Positions 1-5,226 of a stretch of 5,785 bases of DNA are shown piece after piece (the first letter of the stretch is position 1; the number at the start of each line of letters is the position of its first letter). Source of the DNA: Dehalococcoidales bacterium. Its GTDB lineage: Bacteria; Chloroflexota; Dehalococcoidia; Dehalococcoidales; UBA2162. The notes beneath the pieces are model-generated. The model had not been told where the DNA came from, searched no databases, and saw only the letters and a list, made by a program, of their open reading frames with translations. Made by a program: the position numbers and the translations under genes. The stretch covers positions 8,380 through 14,164 of the forward strand of contig NYYM01000015.1 of the NCBI GenBank assembly GCA_002685815.1, read 5' to 3'.

Positions 1-586
1 CGTAGAAAACTCTGGGTCGCTCGGTGTCGGCCAGGTTGTTGGTCTTATCGGTAACCGCCTTTACCCTGGCTCTCATTCCTGAGACAACCTGAGCGGCCTC
101 TTCCTGCCTGCCTGTAACCTGTCCGACCAGGGCAATAGACTCCATCACCTCATCCATGGTTTTCGGGTCCAGGGCAAGAACGGTCATGCCTATCTTCTCC
201 AGGGCCGATATCACTTCCTCCTCGTGAACGGAGGTGGCCAGAATCAGGTCGGGAGATATAGCCACAATGTCCTCCATGCTGGGCGTAATGTAACTACCCA
301 GACTGGTCTTCTCTTTGGCTTCGGCCGGATAGTCACAATAGTCGGTCACGGCTACCACCTGGTCACCCAAACCGAGAGCAAACAGAATCTCGGTATTGCT
401 GGGGGCGATGGAAATTATCGTCTGAGGGACCTTCTCTAACCTGACTGCCCTGCCCAATTGATCGGTCACCTCGATGACGGTTGAAGGCGCCTCATCTCCA
501 GATGGGGTTTTCTCATCGGCGGGTGCCGCGCAGGCCGTGAAAAGGCCCAAAAGAAGAAGGCTGATACCCAGTGCTACTGATCTCAT
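1..586 (-). CDS. btuF: BtuF-like cobalamin ABC transporter substrate-binding lipoprotein (partial, C-terminus off window)
   Basis: Periplasmic or surface-anchored substrate-binding protein of the BtuF/FepB family, expected to deliver cobalamin to an ABC permease. The visible 195 residues begin with a lipoprotein signal: a short basic start (MRS), a hydrophobic core at residues 4-16, and FTAC with the lipidated Cys at 19. A Ser/Pro/Glu-rich linker follows (about 22-37), then the binding-protein fold. The family motif APSNTEILFALGLGD lies at 61-75, and a DYCDYP segment (82-87) and SPDLILA (111-117) fit the same fold. Usual length is about 300-330 residues, so roughly the last third is missing beyond base 1. 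The ATG at 586 is chosen because AGGAG at 598-602 lies 11 bases upstream and the signal peptide starts there. It lies 75 bases downstream of the neighbouring paralogue, most likely in the same riboswitch-controlled operon. Cobalamin specificity rests on the family and the upstream riboswitch; a corrinoid or siderophore ligand is the alternative. Confidence 0.88.
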   Translation of the reverse strand, partial: MRSVALGISLLLLGLFTACAAPADEKTPSGDEAPSTVIEVTDQLGRAVRLEKVPQTIISIAPSNTEILFALGLGDQVVAVTDYCDYPAEAKEKTSLGSYITPSMEDIVAISPDLILATSVHEEEVISALEKIGMTVLALDPKTMDEVMESIALVGQVTGRQEEAAQVVSGMRARVKAVTDKTNNLADTERPRVFY

Positions 587-597
587 TGTCAAAACTA

Positions 598-605
598 CTC
601 CTCTC
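598..605 (-). promoter_or_regulatory. Ribosome binding site of the btuF lipoprotein gene
   Basis: The minus strand reads GAGAGGAG here, with AGGAG ending 11 bases before the ATG at 586. This gives the downstream gene its own initiation site inside the 75-base gap. I see no terminator or clear promoter in that gap, which supports co-transcription with the gene before it. Confidence 0.6.
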
Positions 606-661
606 AATATTACGATTATGGGTCTAAAATCAGGCAGATCGGAGGTCTAGTCAGGCTGGAA

Positions 662-1444
662 TCATTCAGGGTGGAACTGTTTCACCAGTTGTTCAACGGT
701 CTGAGCCAGACGGGAACCGGGACGGCAGATCAACTGAGCGGAAATAACGGCTATTCTATCCTTTTTCACCGCCGTCAGACCTGCCCACTCTTGCCGATTC
801 GTTATCCTTGCCTTGGCCTTTTCCTCATCCTCACCGGCAATAACAATTATGTCCGGATCGAGTTCAAGCAAGGTTTCGAATTCAAGCTCAAAGTAATCCT
901 GGCCGTTATCAGCAAAGACGTTCTTTCCCCCGGCAAGGTGATAGATGCCGGTCTGGAAAGCATCACCACCTATTGTCCCAAGAGGGTCTAAACGCATAAC
1001 CCTGAATACGGTGGGGCTCTCCTGGGGGAGAATATTCCTGACCCTCGCCCGGACTGCCTCAACTTTTTCCTCCACTTCCTTTCTTAAGCGTTGAGCAGCA
1101 ACGGAACTGCCGGTAAGCTCTCCGATCTTTTCGAAGGACTCGTAGATCTGAGTGATAGTATGGGGGTAAAACCAGGACACTGTTTGCCCTCTTTCTTGAA
1201 GCTGGGCAACCACTGATTGCTGCAAAGTGCCAAAAGCCAGAATGAGGTCTGGTTTCAAGGCAATTATCTTCTCCGGATCCAGGGTAGCAAAACCGTTAAT
1301 TATTTCTTTCTTTCCAGCCTCTTCGGGGTAGTTGCAATAGCTGGTGACACCTACCACATTATCGCCCAGACCCAGGGCAAAAAGTATTTCGGTGTTACTT
1401 GGAGCGAGAGAAACAATCCTCGTGGGAACCCTCTCTATCGCCAT
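662..1444 (-). CDS. Cobalamin-binding protein, BtuF-like, without signal peptide
   Basis: Second BtuF-family protein, 260 residues from the ATG at 1444. It begins almost directly at the fold: IERVPTRIVSLAPSNTEIL near the N-terminus, then a YCNYP segment, KPDLILAFG, IGGDAFQTGIYHLAGG in the middle, and ICRPGSRLAQ near the C-terminus, all typical of complete cobalamin-binding proteins. It is full length except that no signal peptide or lipobox Cys precedes the fold, so the product looks cytosolic. The ATG at 1444 has GAGGG (1452-1456) 7 bases upstream. A TTG at 1465 would add 7 residues but has no good ribosome site, and an in-frame TGA at 1475-1477 blocks further extension. The paralogue at 1-586 shares the 14-residue PSNTEILFALGLGD exactly, so a tandem duplication is likely. 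Known signal-less cobalamin-binding proteins of this family exist, but loss of a signal by frameshift is equally open: a better ribosome site and an ATG lie upstream in another frame. Confidence 0.85.
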   Translation of the reverse strand: MAIERVPTRIVSLAPSNTEILFALGLGDNVVGVTSYCNYPEEAGKKEIINGFATLDPEKIIALKPDLILAFGTLQQSVVAQLQERGQTVSWFYPHTITQIYESFEKIGELTGSSVAAQRLRKEVEEKVEAVRARVRNILPQESPTVFRVMRLDPLGTIGGDAFQTGIYHLAGGKNVFADNGQDYFELEFETLLELDPDIIVIAGEDEEKAKARITNRQEWAGLTAVKKDRIAVISAQLICRPGSRLAQTVEQLVKQFHPE

Positions 1445-1524
1445 TTCAATGCCCTCGTGCCGCAAGCTTTGTTCTCATCCGGAACCGGGCAAAAGACTGC
1501 TGTCCGACGCGGTCTGGTTTTCAT
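1435..1524 (-). CDS. Possible 29-aa leader peptide overlapping the BtuF-like gene
   Basis: A short ORF starts at ATG 1524, 6 bases after GGAGGT (1531-1536), the best ribosome site in the leader. It encodes 29 residues beginning MKTRPRRTAVFC and stops at TAG 1435-1437, overlapping the ATG at 1444 by 10 bases in a different frame. Such an overlap is typical of translational coupling. The peptide has a basic N-terminus but no hydrophobic core, so it is not a convincing signal peptide. It could be a leader that passes ribosomes on to the BtuF-like gene, or the remnant of that gene's original 5' end after an indel. I do not recognise the peptide. Confidence 0.35.
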   Translation of the reverse strand: MKTRPRRTAVFCPVPDENKACGTRALKWR

Positions 1525-1530
1525 CTACTA

Positions 1531-1536
1531 CCTCCA
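1531..1536 (-). promoter_or_regulatory. Strong ribosome binding site after the riboswitch terminator
   Basis: GGAGGT on the minus strand, 6 bases before ATG 1524. It is the first ribosome site downstream of the terminator and starts the 29-codon leader ORF, not the BtuF-like frame. This mismatch is what raises the coupling or frameshift question. Confidence 0.55.
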
Positions 1537-1554
1537 AATCAATCTTCCTGCAAC

Positions 1555-1581
1555 AAAAAACCCCTCCTTCAGAGGAGGGGT
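1555..1581 (-). terminator. Intrinsic terminator of the cobalamin riboswitch (attenuator)
   Basis: On the minus strand the stem ACCCCTCCT pairs with AGGAGGGGT around a 4-base loop, and the 3' arm runs straight into TTTTTT. The 9-bp GC-rich stem with a T-run lies between the aptamer and the first ribosome binding site, where an attenuator would sit. Expected logic from the riboswitch class: B12 bound, terminator forms, transport genes off. The purine-rich GGGAGG segment around 1606-1611 could pair weakly with the CCTCC arm as an antiterminator, but I have not folded it. Confidence 0.85.
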
Positions 1582-1625
1582 AAACAAAACTCACCAAGAA
1601 ATCCTCCCTCTCCCTGCGGAGATTT

Positions 1626-1757
1626 GTAAGGAAATTAGGGCTGGCGTTCTGACTTATGATGGTCTATCCATCAATTACAGCGGCGCGGCCGTGCCGGATT
1701 CTCACCGACTTGCTGTCCAGTTAGGCTTTAGCTTGCGCTCAGGCACCCTCAGCTTAC
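1626..1757 (-). ncRNA. Cobalamin (AdoCbl) riboswitch aptamer
   Basis: Read on the minus strand, the leader shows the conserved blocks of the cobalamin riboswitch in order. GGTGCC lies near the 5' end (about 1742-1747). Then comes the hairpin GTCGG-TGAGAAT-CCGGC (1693-1709), matching the family's GGTG(A)AAATCC element. Next is CGCGCCGCTGTAAT (about 1674-1687), matching the B12 box (consensus close to CCCGCaACTGTaA). A variable hairpin TGATGG/CCATCA (1657-1673) follows, and AAGTCAGAACGCCAGCC (about 1639-1655) matches the 3' AGcCaGgAgACCtGCC block. A closing helix GTAAG/CTTAC (1753-1757 with 1626-1630) gives the limits used. It sits directly before a terminator and two cobalamin-binding-protein genes, the expected context. 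Exact ends and subtype are unverified. Confidence 0.9.
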
Positions 1758-1772
1758 TTATTCTTTTGATGA

Positions 1773-1801
1773 AGTATACAACAACCCGGAGGAATATACA
1801 A
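1773..1801 (-). promoter_or_regulatory. Promoter for the riboswitch / btuF operon
   Basis: Minus-strand -10 TATACT (1773-1778; one mismatch to TATAAT), 17 bases from a weak -35 TTGTAT (1796-1801). The predicted start near 1766 falls about 9 bases before the aptamer's closing helix, which is where a riboswitch transcript should begin. The -35 is poor, so this rests mainly on the -10 and the position. Confidence 0.5.
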
Positions 1802-1817
1802 ACGGGGGAATTCCCGT
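1802..1817. repeat. Short palindrome between divergent promoters
   Basis: ACGGG and CCCGT flank a 6-base centre, and the nested 10-mer GGGAATTCCC (1806-1815) is a perfect palindrome. It abuts the -35 of the riboswitch promoter and lies 69 bases upstream of the GNAT promoter -35. An operator is possible, but short palindromes are common by chance. Confidence 0.25.
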
Positions 1818-1885
1818 CCTCTCTGGCGATAGTTGATTTAGTTGCTACCAACAGAGAAAGAAACCGAGGCAAGCACTTGCAATAG

Positions 1886-1914
1886 TTTACATGTCACCCC
1901 AAATAATGTAGAAT
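1886..1914 (+). promoter_or_regulatory. Promoter of the GNAT gene
   Basis: TTTACA (1886-1891) and TAGAAT (1909-1914) each differ by one base from the sigma70 consensus and are exactly 17 bases apart. A start near 1921 leaves a leader of about 20 bases, just enough for the AAGGAG ribosome site at 1931-1936. This is the best promoter match in the window. Confidence 0.7.
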
Positions 1915-1942
1915 AACCAGCACTACGCCTAAGGAGACGATG

Positions 1943-2431
1943 ATGACTGAAAATAGCCGGAAGGTTAACGTCCGAAGGATGACTGATGACGATCTGATGA
2001 AGGTGAATCAGATAGACCGCTTACTATTTGGGGACGACCGGGTAAGCACCTGGCAATTTTCATTTGACTCCTACTGGAATATATACGGCCCGGGGGTAAA
2101 TTTTGTGGCTGAGGTGGACGGTGAGGTGATAGGTTTTCTGGCCGGCAATATTGCCGAGCAGGAACGCACTCATTCAATCCTTGATCTGATGCACACCGTA
2201 GACCGTTCCTCACGCTTCCCCAAGATCGGATGGATTGACATGGTGGGTATCCTGCCAAGTTATCAGGGTATGCATGTAGGCCAGGCCCTGGTCGAGGCCT
2301 TTCATCAAGAATGCAAGCAGAACGGCGCCCCGATGAGGGCCATCGTCAAAGAAGAGGACAAGAGGCTGAACGGTTTTCTGGAAAGCGTAGGTTTCAAGAA
2401 ATGGACCACGGCCACCTACGAGAAAGAGTAA
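1943..2431 (+). CDS. GNAT-family N-acetyltransferase
   Basis: A single-domain GNAT protein of 162 residues, expected to transfer an acetyl group from acetyl-CoA to an amine; the substrate is unknown. The N-terminus (VNVRRMTDDDL, beta1-alpha1), the central strand pair FVAEVDGEVIGFLAG (about 54-68), motif A WIDMVGILPSYQGMHVGQAL (about 97-116) and the C-terminal LNGFLESVGF (142-151) follow the family order. In motif A the usual Q/R-x-x-G-x-G/A loop reads Q108-G-M-H111-V-G113, so the first loop glycine is His. Two ATGs stand in tandem (1940 and 1943). The second is preferred because AAGGAG (1931-1936) is 6 bases from it but only 3 from the first. The gene has its own promoter, is alone on its strand here, and converges on the dehydratase-like gene with 55 bases between stops, so it is not clearly tied to either neighbouring pathway. 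Confidence 0.88.
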   Translation: MTENSRKVNVRRMTDDDLMKVNQIDRLLFGDDRVSTWQFSFDSYWNIYGPGVNFVAEVDGEVIGFLAGNIAEQERTHSILDLMHTVDRSSRFPKIGWIDMVGILPSYQGMHVGQALVEAFHQECKQNGAPMRAIVKEEDKRLNGFLESVGFKKWTTATYEKE

Positions 2432-2486
2432 TACTACCTAGCCAAGGCCATTCGGCCGATTAAGAACCGGGGCCGAGCCAATGACT

Positions 2487-3923
2487 CTAGTCGTCGATTC
2501 CGGCCAGCTTCCTGGCCATCTTTTTCTTGGCCTCAATATCAGCGTTCTTCAGTATCGTCATCCGATGCGTCTCCGGCGACCCGGCTCCGTGAATGTTGGA
2601 GACAATGTCCCGGCTTTCAAAGGCGAGCTTCTCAATGAGTCTGAAAATCCGCACTCTGTCTTCCGTAGAGACGCCTTCCACGCCTTTAAGATACTTGTGA
2701 AGCAGGGGACCGATTTCCGGATGATCAAAATCTTTTTCCGAAGGCAGGTCAGCGACGGTGCCACCGGCAATCTCAATCATCATCCGTATTACTTCAGCCA
2801 GTTCCTTACCCTCATATAGCTTGGAAGTGTTTGATAATACCGGGTCGGCAACATATATGCCCGACGGCGTGACGGTAGACTCCACCGAGGCAGCTATGGA
2901 GCAACCGTAGATTGCCTCAGTAACTTTGAGCATCTCGGCCAGTTTATTATTGATGTGAGATACATTCGGCAGGCCATTGTATTCGGCCGCCATGGCGGCG
3001 GCCCCAATCAGGACATTACCGACGCCGCACTTGCAGCCCCCGTGTGAATGGCGGTGGTAATTACCGAAGTTCCTGACCATCTCACCGGCGTACTCATATT
3101 CGCCGCACAAGAACACTTTATCCCAGGGCACGAATACATCTTCAAAGATAACCATCGGGGCAAACTTACCGAACTCGGCGTTACCGAGGTCGCAGTCGTC
3201 AAGGGCTCTGGCTTCAAGGGTTCCCCGGCCGTAAACATGGATAACACCCTCGGCATCGGACGGGAAAGCGAAGCTAACGGAGTAGTCTTTGTCCGTTTCG
3301 CGCATTTCCCTGGTAGGTACAACCAGTCCCCAGTGAGCGCAGAGAGAGCCGGTCTGATGTATCTTGGCCCCGCGTACCACAATACCGTCATCATTCCGGT
3401 CAACGACCCGCAGGTACATGTCTGGGTCCGACTGTTGTGATGGTCTCAGGGCTCTGTCTCCCTTGACATCAGTCACCCCGCTAAAAAGCACCAGATCATT
3501 TGTCTGGATATAACTGATGAAATCCAACAGCCTCTGCCAGTAATTGGTGCCGTATTTCTGGTCGCAATTGTGGGTCTCTATTCCGACAGCGTTTATGGCA
3601 TCCATCCCGGTGCAACGCATGAAGCAGCCGCCGATAGTCTGAGCCAGATGTTTCAGCATTCTGACTTTGGCCAGAAGGTCGTCCGGGCTCTTGTAGAAAC
3701 TGATGAAGCGGCTGACCTCCTCACCGGTCAGGTCTGATTTTGTCACCAGGTGCTTCCTACCTTCCGGATCATGTTGCAACTCATAGGTTTTAGCCACCGA
3801 AGCCGCCATATGTTTGATGAGAGGGTGTTCGTGAACGTTCTCAACCTTTTCACCTAGAATGTAGGCAGTCGGATGGAGAGTTTTCAATGACTCATGGTAT
3901 TGAGCAGCTGTTTTTAATGCCAT
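2487..3923 (-). CDS. 4-hydroxybutyryl-CoA dehydratase-like flavin/[4Fe-4S] enzyme (HpaB/AbfD superfamily)
   Basis: A cytoplasmic 478-residue protein of the 4-hydroxyphenylacetate 3-hydroxylase fold, closest in my reading to 4-hydroxybutyryl-CoA dehydratase (AbfD, 490 residues), which dehydrates 4-hydroxybutyryl-CoA by a ketyl-radical route using FAD and a [4Fe-4S] cluster. All four AbfD cluster ligands have counterparts: Cys100 and Cys104 in GGCFMRCTGMDA, His290 and Cys297 in YHRHSHGGCK; Lys298 and Thr191 (HQTGS) are kept too. HpaB hydroxylases lack these cysteines. The match runs from MALKTAAQYHESL to the C-terminal AKKKMARKLAGI. Compared with AbfD from memory, Tyr296 is His294, Glu257 is Ala255, and Glu455 aligns with Ser442, so substrate or chemistry probably differs. 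The ATG at 3923 is chosen because homology begins there, with GAGGAGG at 3936-3942 (12 bases upstream). The frame is open to an ATG at 4061, but those 46 residues have no family match. Divergent from the sucC/sucD-like operon. Confidence 0.85.
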   Translation of the reverse strand: MALKTAAQYHESLKTLHPTAYILGEKVENVHEHPLIKHMAASVAKTYELQHDPEGRKHLVTKSDLTGEEVSRFISFYKSPDDLLAKVRMLKHLAQTIGGCFMRCTGMDAINAVGIETHNCDQKYGTNYWQRLLDFISYIQTNDLVLFSGVTDVKGDRALRPSQQSDPDMYLRVVDRNDDGIVVRGAKIHQTGSLCAHWGLVVPTREMRETDKDYSVSFAFPSDAEGVIHVYGRGTLEARALDDCDLGNAEFGKFAPMVIFEDVFVPWDKVFLCGEYEYAGEMVRNFGNYHRHSHGGCKCGVGNVLIGAAAMAAEYNGLPNVSHINNKLAEMLKVTEAIYGCSIAASVESTVTPSGIYVADPVLSNTSKLYEGKELAEVIRMMIEIAGGTVADLPSEKDFDHPEIGPLLHKYLKGVEGVSTEDRVRIFRLIEKLAFESRDIVSNIHGAGSPETHRMTILKNADIEAKKKMARKLAGIDD

Positions 3924-3935
3924 ATGTTCGCCCGG

Positions 3936-3942
3936 CCTCCTC
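3936..3942 (-). promoter_or_regulatory. Ribosome binding site of the dehydratase-like gene
   Basis: GAGGAGG on the minus strand, 12 bases before ATG 3923. The spacing is longer than ideal, but the match is strong. It decides the start at 3923 over the upstream in-frame ATG at 4061. Confidence 0.65.
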
Positions 3943-3984
3943 AACGCGATTAAATTTAAATAGAGACTAGCCCCATCCAGATAT

Positions 3985-4014
3985 AGTTTAGCATTTGAGC
4001 CAACAATTTGTAAA
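3985..4014 (-). promoter_or_regulatory. Candidate promoter of the dehydratase-like gene
   Basis: Minus-strand TTTACA (4009-4014; one mismatch to TTGACA) lies 18 bases from TAAACT (3985-3990; two mismatches to TATAAT). A start near 3978 would leave a leader of about 55 bases. The region is AT-rich, so other combinations, such as TTGACG near 4031-4036, are possible. Confidence 0.4.
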
Positions 4015-4033
4015 ATCCGAGTCCAATATCCCG

Positions 4034-4054
4034 TCAAACAGATTTGACTCAAAT
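4034..4054. repeat. Overlapping inverted repeats, candidate operator
   Basis: ATTTGA-C-TCAAAT (4042-4054) is a perfect 13-base palindrome. It overlaps a second inverted repeat, TCAAA-CAGA-TTTGA (4034-4047), and another ATTTGA occurs at 3993-3998. The cluster sits between the two divergent starts, where a single regulator (TetR- or MarR-like sites have such geometry) could control both units. Function is inferred only. Confidence 0.4.
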
Positions 4055-4070
4055 TCATCAATACAGTACC

Positions 4071-4084
4071 CTATATTGATATAG
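4071..4084. repeat. Inverted repeat overlapping the sucC-like start region
   Basis: CTATAT-TG-ATATAG is a perfect 6+2+6 inverted repeat ending 2 bases before the ATG at 4087. It occupies the place where a ribosome site would be, and it includes TATATT (4072-4077), a one-mismatch -10 box. It may be promoter, operator or both. No proper -35 is present: TTGACT at 4044-4049 is 22 bases away. Confidence 0.4.
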
Positions 4085-4086
4085 TT

Positions 4087-5226
4087 ATGAGATTGTACGA
4101 ATTTGAAGGAATTGAGCTACTTCGCCGGGAGGGCATCGCTGTTCTCGATTATGCACTGGCGAACACCCCCGAGGAAGCGCGGGAAAAAGCCCAGGATATC
4201 GGGCTGCCGGTAGTTTTGAAAGCCCAAGTGCTAACCGGAGGTCGGTCGCTGGCCGGGGGAGTTGAGGCTGCCGAGTCTCTGGATGAAGTCCAGAAGGCTG
4301 CCAGTCGTATACTAGCTTCAACAATCAAGGGCTTGCCGGTGCACCGGATGCTGGTGGCCCCGAGAGTGAAGAGAGCTCGTGAGTTTTATCTGGGAATCAC
4401 TGTGGACGATTATTATGGCAGCCCGTTGGCCGTCCTCAGCACTGAAGGGGGGGTCTCGATCGAAGGGGTAGCCAGAGTCCATCCTGAGATGGTGATTTCC
4501 CGGCATGTTCCCGCCATTAAAGGAATACTTCCGGACGCACAACAGATGGCCGGAGAGGCTGGCTTACACGGAGAAGAGTTGGTACAGGTAGCGACAATTC
4601 TCCGTAGTCTCTACAGTATTTTCGGTAAGTATGACGCCCTGGTGGCTGAAATCAACCCCCTGGTTCGAACCTCCGAAGGGAACTATGTGGCACTAGACGC
4701 CAAAATAGAGATAGACGATTCCAGCCTGTACCGCCATACCGACCTCAATCTGGACATGGAAAACCGCATATCCAACCCTCTGGAGAAGAAGGGACGGGAG
4801 ATAGGGGTTAGTTATCTGGAACTTGACGGGGATATCGCCATTATCGCCAGCGGCGCCGGCCTGGGAATGGCCAGCATGGACATTGTCAGCCGGAGCATGC
4901 GTCCGGCCAACTTCCTGGAAACAGGCGGAGCCATTACGGAAGACCTTTTGTACAAGGTGATGGACCTGGTCTTACAAAAGGAGGGAGTGAGGGGACTGTT
5001 CATTAACGTATATGGTGGCATTAATCCCATCCACGAAGGAGCTAGGGGAATCGTCCGTTATATGCGGGATCACGATGTTACCATACCCATCGTTGCCAAG
5101 GCCCTGGGAAATCACCAGGAAGAAACCTGGGAGATTTTCAGGCAGCATGGAGTCCAGGTCGTCACCGACGTATCTACGGAAAAGGGCGTAGAGCAGCTCG
5201 CCCGCCTGATGGAAAAACAGGAATGA
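4087..5226 (+). CDS. sucC: Succinyl-CoA synthetase-like ligase, beta subunit (ATP-grasp)
   Basis: Beta subunit of an NDP-forming acyl-CoA synthetase, which couples nucleotide phosphorylation to thioester formation or cleavage with the alpha subunit encoded next. The 379 residues match SucC (388 in E. coli) throughout. They comprise an N-terminal ATP-grasp (MRLYEFEGIELL; LKAQVLTGGR at 44-53), EINPL (188-192) and LDAK (203-206) metal and nucleotide residues, and a C-terminal flavodoxin-like half with GDIAIIASGAGLGMASMDI (248-266), FLETGGAI and INVYGGI (306-312). Lys45, Arg53, Glu188, Asn190 and Asp204 match E. coli Lys46, Arg54, Glu197, Asn199 and Asp213. The usual GGRGKAGG loop is GGRSLAGG here, and the late RLEGNN-type segment reads KALGNHQEE, so this may be a ligase for another carboxylate. 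The start matches the family exactly, yet no Shine-Dalgarno precedes it. The stop overlaps the alpha-subunit start by ATGA. The symbol denotes the family, not proven succinate use. Confidence 0.88.
   Translation: MRLYEFEGIELLRREGIAVLDYALANTPEEAREKAQDIGLPVVLKAQVLTGGRSLAGGVEAAESLDEVQKAASRILASTIKGLPVHRMLVAPRVKRAREFYLGITVDDYYGSPLAVLSTEGGVSIEGVARVHPEMVISRHVPAIKGILPDAQQMAGEAGLHGEELVQVATILRSLYSIFGKYDALVAEINPLVRTSEGNYVALDAKIEIDDSSLYRHTDLNLDMENRISNPLEKKGREIGVSYLELDGDIAIIASGAGLGMASMDIVSRSMRPANFLETGGAITEDLLYKVMDLVLQKEGVRGLFINVYGGINPIHEGARGIVRYMRDHDVTIPIVAKALGNHQEETWEIFRQHGVQVVTDVSTEKGVEQLARLMEKQE

Larger units (their letters stand above)
3924..4086. other. Divergent intergenic region between dehydratase-like and sucC-like genes
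   Basis: This 163-base AT-rich gap holds both promoters and two palindromic elements. The leftward gene has a leader with a good ribosome site, while the rightward gene has neither leader nor ribosome site that I can see. No small ORF or RNA is evident. The long upstream extension of the leftward reading frame across this region (to 4061) appears non-coding. Confidence 0.6.

Noticed and set aside
1217..1885. Long plus-strand open frame of 222 codons across the BtuF-like gene and riboswitch
   Set aside because: It runs antisense to a clear gene and a conserved riboswitch, has no family signature, and its composition reflects the opposite strand.
2446..2476. GC-rich hairpin TCGGCC/GGCCGA between the convergent stops as a bidirectional terminator
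   Set aside because: The stem is only 6 bp with a 13-base loop and there is no T-run on either strand, so I cannot support a terminator call. Rho-dependent ending is possible.
3048..3440. Open frame of 130 codons on the plus strand inside the dehydratase-like gene
   Set aside because: It is an antisense shadow of a conserved coding region, with no ribosome site or recognisable domain.
2487..3923. Assignment as 4-hydroxyphenylacetate 3-monooxygenase (HpaB)
   Set aside because: Same fold, but HpaB hydroxylases lack the four [4Fe-4S] ligands that are all present here, and the match to AbfD runs over the whole length.
3924..4061. 46-residue N-terminal extension of the dehydratase-like protein from ATG 4061
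   Set aside because: The family starts at the ATG at 3923, which has a strong ribosome site. The extension spans the candidate promoter and matches nothing I recognise.
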